Of a DNA stretch of 56,955 nt, positions 16,414 to 24,189 are shown one piece after another (within the stretch, counting starts at the first letter, position 1; every line of letters begins with the position of its first letter). The translations under genes were made by a program, and so were the position numbers. The DNA lies in NCBI GenBank assembly GCA_943330235.2, contig CALQGY020000011.1, forward strand, positions 1 through 56,955, read 5' to 3'. The DNA is from Candidatus Kuenenia stuttgartensis (GTDB lineage Bacteria; Gemmatimonadota; Gemmatimonadetes; Gemmatimonadales; Gemmatimonadaceae). The notes beneath the pieces were generated by a model that was not told the DNA's origin, searched no databases, and saw only the letters and a list, made by a program, of their open reading frames with translations.

Positions 16414-18468
16414 TTACGGCTCCACCACCTCAATCCGCTTGCCGCCGGCAATCGGTCCGCCGATCACCTGCTTCTTTCCGCTGGGCCAGCGGATCTCAAT
16501 CGACGCCGCGGCGTCGGCGGTACCCAGACCGAAGTACAACGGCAGGTCGCTGTGGGACAGGTAGCCCGACTGCCCGTCGTTGACCTTCACGAGCCGTCGA
16601 CCGTCGGCCAGGACCACGGTGACGTGCGCCCCGACGGCCTGTCGGTTGGACGCCGTGCCGCGCAGGTGCAACGAGAGCCAATGCACCGTGTGTGTGGCGG
16701 CGAGGTTGCTGAGCAGCACCTGCGGCGCGGCATTGAATTCGTTGGTGATGATATCCAGATCGCCATCGCCGTCCACATCGAACATCACCGACGAGCGCGT
16801 GCCGCGTGATGCCATCATGGTGGCCTCACCCGCTGCATTCATGCGGCACCCTGAACTGGCGGCATCGGGTTGGCGGCAGTTCTGGCAGACCTTGGAATCG
16901 CGGTCGGCGCCGTTGGGGCCGCACTGTGCGACAAACCAGTCCTGCTGCGTCACGCTGCCACGACGCGGCTCGACGCCCAGCGTGAACGCGGCGGGCAGGA
17001 AGTGCTGTCCTGCCTCGTTCAGGAACACGTCGTTGGTGGCGTACGGATACGGGAAGTTCATGCTGTTCGACACGAAGATGTCGTCCCAGCCGTCGGCGTT
17101 GAGATCGTCCACGCTCGGCCCCCACGGCCAGTACGTCTCCACGCCCATCGAGTCGGACACTTCGGCGTACGCGGCGCCGGCGCCGACGCCGGCCCCGGCC
17201 CCGGCACCGGCCCCGACGCCTTGCTTCGCGAAGAGCGCATTGCCGAACATCAGATGCGCGCGGCCCGTCGGGAGCATGCCGTCCTGGACATGCGCCGCAT
17301 TGGTCTTGCGCGCCTTCCCGCTCCAGTCGGCCGGATCGATCATGTCGATCATGTCCGAATGCATGTCGGTGATGAACAGGTCGAGTCGTCCGTCACCGTT
17401 GAAGTCGAACACCTTGAGCCCCATGGCACCGAACGGGGTGCGAGGAAACCACCGTGCCGTCTCGTCGCGAAAGCGCGTGCCGCCGTCATTACGCCACAGA
17501 TGGTTCTCGCCCTGCATGTTGGTGAGGTACAGGTCGGGGCGCCCGTCGTCATCGACATCGATGATGGAGGCATCACCGCTCCAACTCTTGTCCACGAGTC
17601 CCGTCTGTCGACTCACGTCCTCGAAGCGGCCATCACCGCGATTGCGGTAGAGGATGCTGGCTTCGGCGCGATCGGGGTGCAGGTGCCCCATGAAGGCATC
17701 GGTCACGCCGATGTAGTAGCCGCCCGCGCCGGTGTCGTTCGTGGTGTAGCGCCCGACGTTGGTGACGAACAGATCGAGCTTCCCGTCGCCGTCGTAATCA
17801 AAGAACAACGCCCCCGACGAGTGTCCGCTGTGCGTCACGCCTGCGCGCGACGTGATGTCGGTGAACGTGCCGCCACCGTCGTTGTGAAACAGATGATTGC
17901 CGTGCCGCACCGTGGTGACGAACAGGTCGGGGCGTCCGTCGTTGTCGATGTCGCCGAAGGCGCAGCCGACGCCGATCTGGTCCACCGCGCCGAGTCCGGC
18001 GGCGGCGGTGATGTCGGTGAAGCGGCCACCGCCTGCATTTTTATACAGGCCGTTGCTGCCGCGCTGCGTGACGAAGAACACATCCGTGCGGCCATCACCA
18101 TCCACGTCAGCGGCGCAGAGACCCGAGCCGTGATCGTAGTGGACGGCCTTGTACGTGCGCCCCGCGTCGTCGACCATCTGGTTGACGAACGCAATGCCGC
18201 TTGAGGCCAGCGCATCGGTGAATCGGAAATCGTGCAGCGCCACCGATGACGACGCCATCGCGCGTTCCTGATCGCGTCGGGTGAGCATCCACGCGGCGGT
18301 GGTATCGGTGGCGCCTGCGGTGGCGTCACCCGCGGTGGCACCTCCCGCGGTGGCGGTCTTGTCGGCGGCGGTGTCCGCAGATCGGCAGGCCGCCGCAAGC
18401 AGCAGCACGCTGAGCACGCGACGCGCCATCGGCCCATGCGCCGACGTGGTGTGAAGAGGACGTATCAT
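16414..18468 (-). CDS. CRTAC1 family lipoprotein (FG-GAP/VCBS propeller with ASPIC/UnbV C-terminus)
   Basis: A 684-residue predicted surface lipoprotein (lipobox LLLAAAC). The body has repeated calcium-binding FG-GAP/VCBS motifs such as ADVDGDGRTDVFF, GDIDNDGRPDLFV, DYDGDGKLDLFV and DVDDDGRPDLYL, forming a seven-bladed integrin-like propeller. The C-terminus carries the ASPIC/UnbV module (SIEIRWPSGKKQ). A Gly-Ala-rich hexanucleotide repeat (17172-17220) makes a GAGAGAG stretch, and a four-Cys segment (VCQNCRQ, later SGCRM) is present. The start at 18468 is used; the Met at 18429 would leave a minimal lipoprotein signal. It begins seven bases after the asparaginase gene ends. Function is unknown; adhesion or enzyme binding is typical speculation for the family. 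Confidence 0.88.
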   Translation of the reverse strand: MIRPLHTTSAHGPMARRVLSVLLLAAACRSADTAADKTATAGGATAGDATAGATDTTAAWMLTRRDQERAMASSSVALHDFRFTDALASSGIAFVNQMVDDAGRTYKAVHYDHGSGLCAADVDGDGRTDVFFVTQRGSNGLYKNAGGGRFTDITAAAGLGAVDQIGVGCAFGDIDNDGRPDLFVTTVRHGNHLFHNDGGGTFTDITSRAGVTHSGHSSGALFFDYDGDGKLDLFVTNVGRYTTNDTGAGGYYIGVTDAFMGHLHPDRAEASILYRNRGDGRFEDVSRQTGLVDKSWSGDASIIDVDDDGRPDLYLTNMQGENHLWRNDGGTRFRDETARWFPRTPFGAMGLKVFDFNGDGRLDLFITDMHSDMIDMIDPADWSGKARKTNAAHVQDGMLPTGRAHLMFGNALFAKQGVGAGAGAGAGVGAGAAYAEVSDSMGVETYWPWGPSVDDLNADGWDDIFVSNSMNFPYPYATNDVFLNEAGQHFLPAAFTLGVEPRRGSVTQQDWFVAQCGPNGADRDSKVCQNCRQPDAASSGCRMNAAGEATMMASRGTRSSVMFDVDGDGDLDIITNEFNAAPQVLLSNLAATHTVHWLSLHLRGTASNRQAVGAHVTVVLADGRRLVKVNDGQSGYLSHSDLPLYFGLGTADAAASIEIRWPSGKKQVIGGPIAGGKRIEVVEP

Positions 18469-18474
18469 GTCAGG

Positions 18475-18969
18475 CTACCGTTCGTGGATGGCTTCGAAGA
18501 TGCCCAGCTCGCGATTCTTGCGCACATTGTCCCACGCGAAATAGCGCCCGTTCATGGCGATGTAGACGCCGGGGGGGAGCCACTGCACGAACGACAGGGC
18601 GCTGCCCAGGTTGAACAGTCCGTCCGAGCTGCCGAACGCGTACGGAATCATCGCGCCGGTAAGGACGATGGTCTTGCCGAGCTGGCCGGCGGCGAGCACG
18701 CGCGCGGTCTCCACCATGGTGTCGGTGCCGTGCGTGATGACGAGGTGCTGCTCGGTGCACGCGCGGCAGGCCTCGCGGATGTGGTCGCGTTGCGCCTCGG
18801 TCATCTCGAGGCTGTCCACCATCATCAGCACCTCAACCGGCAGCTCTACATGGCAGCGGCCGCGGCGCAGCATCTCCTCGACGTGCGTGTTACGGAAGTA
18901 CAGGGCACCCTGCAGCTCGTCGTACTCTTTGTCGAATGTGCCACCGGTGACGAAAATACGAGCAGACAT
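18475..18969 (-). CDS. Short asparaginase-family protein (N-terminal domain only)
   Basis: A 164-residue protein matching the N-terminal domain of L-asparaginase: the TGGTFD motif with the nucleophile-type Thr near residue 9, and THGTDTM with the second catalytic Thr and Asp near residue 91. Full asparaginases are about 330 residues with a C-terminal domain; this one lacks that domain, and ends cleanly, so it belongs to a known class of single-domain members rather than being obviously broken. No signal peptide is seen. If active it would hydrolyse asparagine or a related amide in the cytoplasm. It is followed closely by the CRTAC1 gene on the same strand. Confidence 0.85.
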   Translation of the reverse strand: MSARIFVTGGTFDKEYDELQGALYFRNTHVEEMLRRGRCHVELPVEVLMMVDSLEMTEAQRDHIREACRACTEQHLVITHGTDTMVETARVLAAGQLGKTIVLTGAMIPYAFGSSDGLFNLGSALSFVQWLPPGVYIAMNGRYFAWDNVRKNRELGIFEAIHER

Positions 18970-18990
18970 AAGCGCAGTTGGGCGAGTGCC

Positions 18991-19022
18991 AAAGGAGACG
19001 GGCGGTGGTGCGGCCCGTCTCC
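18991..19022 (-). terminator. Terminator hairpin after the VOC gene
   Basis: On the minus strand a perfect 10-bp stem (19022-19013 with 19003-18994, GGAGACGGGC arms) with a 9-base loop is followed by TTT (18993-18991). It sits 22 bases after the stop of the VOC gene and before the asparaginase gene, so it should separate the two transcription units. Confidence 0.6.
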
Positions 19023-19044
19023 GGAAATTAGCGGGTCCGTGGTG

Positions 19045-20163
19045 CTACTTCACATTGGGTCGCCGCGGGTTCACCGCGATGGCCAGGTTGAGCCGCGTGT
19101 CGTGTGTGTTGTAGCTGATCTGCAGGTTGTAGCCGTTGGGCGTGGTGGTGTGATAGCTCTTGTACTGCGCCACGTGAATTTCAGCGCCGTCGGAGGTGTC
19201 GATGGTGCACACCAGCCCGCGCTTCTCCAGTTCCGCCTTCACGCCATCGGTGTCCCACGGCGAGATGCCAAACGAGATGTGATCAATCCGTCCGCCGGCG
19301 CGCCCGCCAGGCTGCCCGAACGCGGGGTCGAACGGGTTGCCACCGCGAATGATGATATCGCCGACGTCCCCCATCATCAGTTCGTTCTGGCTCCCCTCGT
19401 CGTAGGTGGGGGACCACCCGAGCAAATTCACATAGAACGAGACGCTGCTCTTGTAGTTGGCCGCGCCGAACGAGAAGTGATCGAGCCACACCGTCTGCCA
19501 ACCGGTGGATTCGAAGGGCGCGGGCGCCGACGACTTCGCGGCCGCGCGGGCGGCGGCAAACGCGGCGTGGCGCGCCTTCGTGTACCCCTTGCCGTTCCCG
19601 ATCTGGAGATCGAACCCGTCCGGATCTTTTACGTGAAAACTTTCGTAGCCCTTGCCATCGTTGTCGGCCACCGGCGACATCCCACGTTTACGCAGTTCGG
19701 CTTCCACCGCCTTCGCGTTCCAGGGCTCAATGTCGAAGCCGTAGCCATCGACAACCGCGTGCACGGGCACCGCGGCGGCATTCCGCCGCGTCGGCGGGGC
19801 GGGGAAGGACTCGGCGGGCACCTTGGTGAAGACCGCCGTGCCCCAGTCCCCCATATCCATCACCACTTTGGTGCCGTCGTCGCTGCGCAGCGTCCAGCCC
19901 ATCAACGCGGTATAGAACGCCGCTTCTTTCTGCGGTTCGGCCACGCGGAAGGCGATGTGACTGAGTGCCGTGGTGCGCCATCCGGTGCGCTCGAACACCG
20001 GCTTGATCGGATCGGTGTTGCAGGCGGGGGTGCCGTAGGCGCGAATGCAGCGTCCCTGCGCGGTGGCGGACGCGGGAGCGGCGACGGCCGCACAGGAGAG
20101 GGCGCTCAGGAGGGCGGTCCGCATCGCCGAGTGGCGCGCGCGGGTGGGATGGCGGGGCGACAT
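19045..20163 (-). CDS. Exported protein with two VOC (glyoxalase/bleomycin-resistance) domains
   Basis: A 372-residue protein. An N-terminal signal peptide ends near ASATAQ (about residue 36), which is unusual because most VOC proteins are cytosolic. Two VOC modules follow. The first is about residues 55-195 (LSHIAFRV, AAFYTALMGW, KDPDGFDLQIGNG). The second is about residues 225-350 (LDHFSFGAANYKSSVSFYVNLLGW, TPNGYNLQISYN). Each ends in the usual P-[DN]-G-[FY]-[DN]-L-Q strand. Possible metal ligands His and Glu/Gln are visible but the reaction is unknown. The ATG at 20163 has a strong GAGGAG site upstream. Divergent from the phosphatase gene with a 246-base gap in which I see no clear promoter. 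Confidence 0.87.
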   Translation of the reverse strand: MSPRHPTRARHSAMRTALLSALSCAAVAAPASATAQGRCIRAYGTPACNTDPIKPVFERTGWRTTALSHIAFRVAEPQKEAAFYTALMGWTLRSDDGTKVVMDMGDWGTAVFTKVPAESFPAPPTRRNAAAVPVHAVVDGYGFDIEPWNAKAVEAELRKRGMSPVADNDGKGYESFHVKDPDGFDLQIGNGKGYTKARHAAFAAARAAAKSSAPAPFESTGWQTVWLDHFSFGAANYKSSVSFYVNLLGWSPTYDEGSQNELMMGDVGDIIIRGGNPFDPAFGQPGGRAGGRIDHISFGISPWDTDGVKAELEKRGLVCTIDTSDGAEIHVAQYKSYHTTTPNGYNLQISYNTHDTRLNLAIAVNPRRPNVK

Positions 20164-20409
20164 GCGGACTCCTCGCAACGGGAAATGGTCAGCGCCGGTC
20201 CGCGCGCCCACTGGCGGCGTTCCTTGGGCCCCTGCGTCAACATGCACCGGGGCGTCACGGCCAATGTGCGGCGCGGGAACGCTCGCGTCGAGGGTGGTGG
20301 CGCTCGTTCGTCATCCAGCGGCAAGCACGTGATGCTAGACTTGGACGTATCGATCTCCCTGGGGCCGAGCGGGTCCTAGGGGCGGAGCCCTCTGTCAGGA
20401 GCCGTTCGC

Positions 20410-21615
20410 ATGATTCCTTCCGGCACCGCCGGTTCATTCGCACCGGTCACGCGCGCCGTGGGCGCTCTGGTGACTCGTGCCCGCGTGTTGCGTGGTACGC
20501 TGGTGCCGCTGGCGTTGTTGCTGCCGGTCGCCGCCGGCGCGCAGGGCGTGCGCGATACGGTCGTGACGGCACCCACGCTGGCGCCGCGCCAACCCTTGCC
20601 CACCGAAGCGGCCACGGCCGCCGTGACCAAGTTTTCGTTCATCGCCTACGGTGATACGCGGGGACGACACGATGGGAAGGAGATCCAGGCTGAGCATCAG
20701 CTGGTCGTCGAGTCGATGCTGGCGACCATCAAGAAGGCGGCGACGACGGCGGACCCCATCCGGTTTGTGCTGCAGAGCGGCGACGCGGTGGTGAACGGCG
20801 CGAATGCGACGCAATTGCAGGTGAGCTACATCCCGCTGATTAACCGGCTCACGCAGGAGGGCGGCGTGCCCTATCTGTTGTCTGTGGGCAATCACGACGT
20901 GGGCAGCTCCAGCGATCCGGCCAACCAGCAGCGTGTGGACGGCTTGCATAATTATTTCGCCGCTAATGCCAATCTCATTCCGGCCGAATCCTCACCACGT
21001 CGTCTGAAAGGCTATGCGGCGTATGCCGTTGGTTACGGCAATACGTTTTTCGTCGCGTTCGATTCCAACATCCCCGATGACACCGTGCAGCTCGCGTGGG
21101 TGCGCGGGCAGCTGGAACATCTCGATCGGAAGCGCTATCCGAACATCGCGATGTTCTTTCATCATCCGCCCTTCTCCTCGGGGCCGCACGGTGGCGCCAA
21201 TCTGGAGCGGCAGGCGGCGTCCATCCGCGCCAAGTGGATGCCGCTGTTCCGCCAGCATCATGTGCGCTTGTTGCTGACCGGGCATGAACATTTGTATGAG
21301 CATTGGGTGGAGCAATACACCGACGCGAGCGGGCTCCACCGGATCGATCAGATTGTCAGTGGCGGTGGCGGCGCGCCGCTGTACGCGTACACCGGCGAGC
21401 CTGACCTGCGCGACTACATCAAGAATGCGGGCGAGGCCAAGGTCTCCCTCGATCATCTGGCGCGCCCATCCAGCGCGCCCGGCGGGAATCCGTTCCACTA
21501 CGTCGTGATCCACGTGGATGGACTGCGCGTGACGCTGGAGGTGGTAGGCGTTGACTGGGGGCGCGGCTTTGCGCCGTACCGGTCGTCCGGGGTCACGTTG
21601 GGCGAGCGTCCGTGA
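20410..21615 (+). CDS. Secreted calcineurin-like metallophosphoesterase
   Basis: A 401-residue exported phosphoesterase. The signal peptide ends near VAAGAQG (about residue 46). All metallophosphatase blocks are present in order: YGDTRG, SGDAV, GNHD, HHPPF and TGHEHLYEHW, giving the two-metal Asp/His/Asn site. It should cleave phosphomono- or diesters in the periplasm or outside. AGGAG (20397-20401) lies eight bases before the ATG. The stop shares bases with the start of the amidohydrolase gene (TGATG at 21613-21617), implying translational coupling and a joint role, for example in salvaging phosphorylated amides or nucleotides; that role is inferred. Confidence 0.92.
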   Translation: MIPSGTAGSFAPVTRAVGALVTRARVLRGTLVPLALLLPVAAGAQGVRDTVVTAPTLAPRQPLPTEAATAAVTKFSFIAYGDTRGRHDGKEIQAEHQLVVESMLATIKKAATTADPIRFVLQSGDAVVNGANATQLQVSYIPLINRLTQEGGVPYLLSVGNHDVGSSSDPANQQRVDGLHNYFAANANLIPAESSPRRLKGYAAYAVGYGNTFFVAFDSNIPDDTVQLAWVRGQLEHLDRKRYPNIAMFFHHPPFSSGPHGGANLERQAASIRAKWMPLFRQHHVRLLLTGHEHLYEHWVEQYTDASGLHRIDQIVSGGGGAPLYAYTGEPDLRDYIKNAGEAKVSLDHLARPSSAPGGNPFHYVVIHVDGLRVTLEVVGVDWGRGFAPYRSSGVTLGERP

Positions 21616-23666
21616 TGGCGCGCGAGCGTGGTGGGGTCCGCGCTGCACGCCTGCGGTGGTCGCGTGCACTCGTTGTTGTGGGCGCGACACTGGCCAGCGC
21701 GCACGCCGCCGCTGCTCAGGCGGTCACACCGCGCGCGCCCGTTGCGGCCGAGCGCGACTCGCTGCGCCTGTATTATGTGGGGCGTCCAGTCGGATGGGAG
21801 CGCTACTCGATTGCGGCGCAGGGCGACGGATCGCAACTGCTTGCCGACTTCGACTACATCGATCGCGGCCGTCGCAATCACCTCGGCGCCACGATGTCGC
21901 TGGGCGCGGACCTGCGCCCGCAGTCGCTTGAGCTCGCGCGCGTCACCGACACCTCGCGCACCGTCACGGTGCGTGTGGATGTGCAGGGCGATCGCGCCAC
22001 GGTGCTACGCAACGGCACGACGACGCAGGTCATGCTGCCCCCGGTCGCGTTTGCGCTGGCGCCGTATCAGCCGGTGTCGCAGCATCTGGCATTGGTGCGC
22101 TACTGGCTGACGCACGGTCGTCCGGCGCAACTCGCCGTGGTCCCCGGGGGGCCAGTGAACATGGTGACCATCACACGCGGCGGCCTCGATACGCTCGCCG
22201 TCGCGGGCGCGGGCGCGGGCGCAGGCGCGGGCGCGGGCACACGTACGGTCCTCACGCGCTACGGCATTGATGGCGTCGTGTGGGGACGCGAGTACCTCTG
22301 GATTGACGCCAATGGCCACCTCGCGATGTTCGCTGCTGCAGCCGGTGGCCTGTCGTTCAAGGCCATTCGCGCGGCGTTGGTGCCCAGCGTTGAGGGGTTG
22401 ATGACGATTGCCGCCCGTGCGGCGATGACCGATCTGGTCGCGATGTCGCATCGCACCGCGCCAATCGCGCGTGGTGCCATCGCGCTCGTCGGAGCGACGC
22501 TCGTCGATGGCACGGGAGGCGCGCCGGTGGTGAATGCCACGGTGGTGGTGGCGCAGGGACGCATTGTCGACGCCGGGCCGAGTGCGCGGGTGACTGTGCC
22601 GGCTGGCGCGCGCCGCATTGATGTGCGCGGCAAGACGATTGTCCCGGGGCTGTGGGATAGCCATGCGCATTTGCATCAGGCGGAGTGGGTGCCCGTCTAT
22701 CTCGCGGCCGGTATCACCACCGTGCGCGATATGGGCAACGAGCTGACGTTCCTTACCGCGTTGCGTCGCACGGTGGCGTCGGGGCGCGCCAATGGTCCCA
22801 CCATTGTCGCGGCCGGACTCATTGACGGCCCGGGCCCGAACGCGTTCGGTGCGTTGAGCGCCGAGACACCGGAAGAGGGACGTGCAATTGTGCGTCGGTA
22901 TCACGCGCTGGGCTTTGAGCAGATGAAGCTCTACTCGCTGCTCTCGCCCGCCGTCGTGGGCGCGGTGTGCGATGAAGCGCATCGGCTCGGTATGACGGTG
23001 ACCGGACACATCCCGACGTCGCTCACGCTGCGTGCGGCGGTGGACTCGGGGATGGATCAGGTGGCGCACCAGCCGCTTCGTGGCGAGGTGGGGAGCGAGG
23101 AGCTCCAACGCACCATCGCGCATCTCGCGCAGAAGGGGACCGTGATCGATCCCACGTCGTCCTGGGGCGAGATTGGCGGACACGCGCAGTCGGAGCCGTT
23201 GCAAAGTTTCCAGCCGGTCACGGCGTTCTTGCCGCCGGTATTTCTGCAAACCCGCGCGGCTGGATGGGGCGTTGCCGGATCGGACACGGCCACGGCCCAT
23301 AGCCGCCTGGCCCGATCACTCGCCGTCACGAAGGCGCTGCACGACGCCGGCGTACCCATTGTGGCGGGGACGGACGAAGGCGTGCCGGGCTTCAGCGTGT
23401 ATCGCGAGCTGGAGCTCTATGTGCAGGCGGGATTCACGCCCATGGAGGCGCTGCGGTCGGCGACGGCGGTGCCGGCGGCGGCCATGCGCATGACGCGCGA
23501 GGTCGGCACGGTGGAAGCGGGGAAACGCGCCGACCTGCTCGTGTTGGATGCCAATCCGCTCGACGATATCGCCAACATCCGCACGGTACGTTTCGTGATG
23601 CAACGCGGTGCGTTCTTCGAAAGCGCTGCACTGTTCCGCGCGATCGGCTTTACGGTTTCGCGCTGA
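21615..23666 (+). CDS. Secreted amidohydrolase with extra N-terminal beta domain
   Basis: A 683-residue protein. The signal peptide ends near AAAAQA (about residue 35). Residues about 45-275 form a beta-rich domain of unknown function with an Ala-Gly repeat from tandem GCGGGC-like hexamers (22203-22240). The C-terminal ~400 residues are an imidazolonepropionase-like amidohydrolase: entry VGATLVDGTGG, metal motif HAHLH, later His in TGHIP and VAHQP, Asp in GTDEG, and the closing AGKRADLLVLDANP. Metal ligands appear complete. The ATG at 21615 is chosen over the GTG at 21612 because TGATG gives coupling to the phosphatase. The 3' end overlaps the convergent cytochrome gene by 17 bases. Substrate unknown. 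Confidence 0.9.
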   Translation: MARERGGVRAARLRWSRALVVVGATLASAHAAAAQAVTPRAPVAAERDSLRLYYVGRPVGWERYSIAAQGDGSQLLADFDYIDRGRRNHLGATMSLGADLRPQSLELARVTDTSRTVTVRVDVQGDRATVLRNGTTTQVMLPPVAFALAPYQPVSQHLALVRYWLTHGRPAQLAVVPGGPVNMVTITRGGLDTLAVAGAGAGAGAGAGTRTVLTRYGIDGVVWGREYLWIDANGHLAMFAAAAGGLSFKAIRAALVPSVEGLMTIAARAAMTDLVAMSHRTAPIARGAIALVGATLVDGTGGAPVVNATVVVAQGRIVDAGPSARVTVPAGARRIDVRGKTIVPGLWDSHAHLHQAEWVPVYLAAGITTVRDMGNELTFLTALRRTVASGRANGPTIVAAGLIDGPGPNAFGALSAETPEEGRAIVRRYHALGFEQMKLYSLLSPAVVGAVCDEAHRLGMTVTGHIPTSLTLRAAVDSGMDQVAHQPLRGEVGSEELQRTIAHLAQKGTVIDPTSSWGEIGGHAQSEPLQSFQPVTAFLPPVFLQTRAAGWGVAGSDTATAHSRLARSLAVTKALHDAGVPIVAGTDEGVPGFSVYRELELYVQAGFTPMEALRSATAVPAAAMRMTREVGTVEAGKRADLLVLDANPLDDIANIRTVRFVMQRGAFFESAALFRAIGFTVSR

Positions 23667-24189
23667 CGAACCCGATCGCCTTGAGCGAGTCGTCACTCGC
23701 CACCAGCTCCCGCGTGCCCGCAGGAAAGCCGTTGGCGCTCAGCACATAGGCGATCACGTCCACGACATCCGAACGGCGGTACGTGCCCGGGGTGTCGGTG
23801 GGCATGGAGCTCATGATGCGGTCGTGGAGTTCGTACAGCGAGTGGCTGTTCCAGTTACTGACGAACGTGCCGCCGGTGAGGGCGGGCGACTCGTCGGCGC
23901 CGCCCAGCGATGGTTGGTGACAGCGGGCGCAGGTGCGTCCATACGTCGCCTGGCCGCGCGCGGCCTGTTCGGCGTTGAACACACTGTCCCATGTTGTGCG
24001 TCCGCGCATATGCGATCGCATATGCGAATATGCGGAGAGAGGCACTTGGTCGGCGGCAGACCCACGGCGCGCCCCGCCGTGCACGGCGGACGCAAACGCC
24101 GACAGCGGCAGCACGGCCACGGCCAACAGGACGGCCAGTCGGCCGCGTCGCGTAACGCGGCGCATCACGGGGCGCATTTCTAGTCGCAT
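23650..24189 (-). CDS. Exported c-type cytochrome, partner of the PQQ dehydrogenase
   Basis: A 179-residue protein with an Arg-rich signal peptide (cleavage near AFASA), a linker, and one cytochrome c domain with haem motif CARCH (about residue 88) and a likely axial Met in SSMPTDTPGTY. Its ATG (24189) overlaps the stop of the PQQ dehydrogenase (TGATG), so the two are translated together. Family knowledge says such cytochromes take electrons from the PQQ enzyme to the respiratory chain. The linker is encoded over a 22-bp perfect palindrome (24005-24026) that produces a repeated SHMR motif. The GTG at 24192 is an alternative start. Confidence 0.9.
   Translation of the reverse strand: MRLEMRPVMRRVTRRGRLAVLLAVAVLPLSAFASAVHGGARRGSAADQVPLSAYSHMRSHMRGRTTWDSVFNAEQAARGQATYGRTCARCHQPSLGGADESPALTGGTFVSNWNSHSLYELHDRIMSSMPTDTPGTYRRSDVVDVIAYVLSANGFPAGTRELVASDDSLKAIGFVSAKP
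24005..24026. repeat. Perfect 22-bp palindrome inside the cytochrome c gene
   Basis: The sequence reads CGCATATGCGA and its exact reverse complement with no spacer, centred on GCGATCGC. It lies in the linker between signal peptide and haem domain, and a partial third unit (AATATGCG) follows it. It is AT-richer than its surroundings and encodes the SHMRSHMR repeat. It may be a small palindromic element tolerated in frame, or a protein-binding site. Confidence 0.8.

Noticed and set aside
18475-18969. Asparaginase considered as a pseudogene
   Set aside because: Frame, start and stop are intact, catalytic motifs are kept, and short single-domain members are known.
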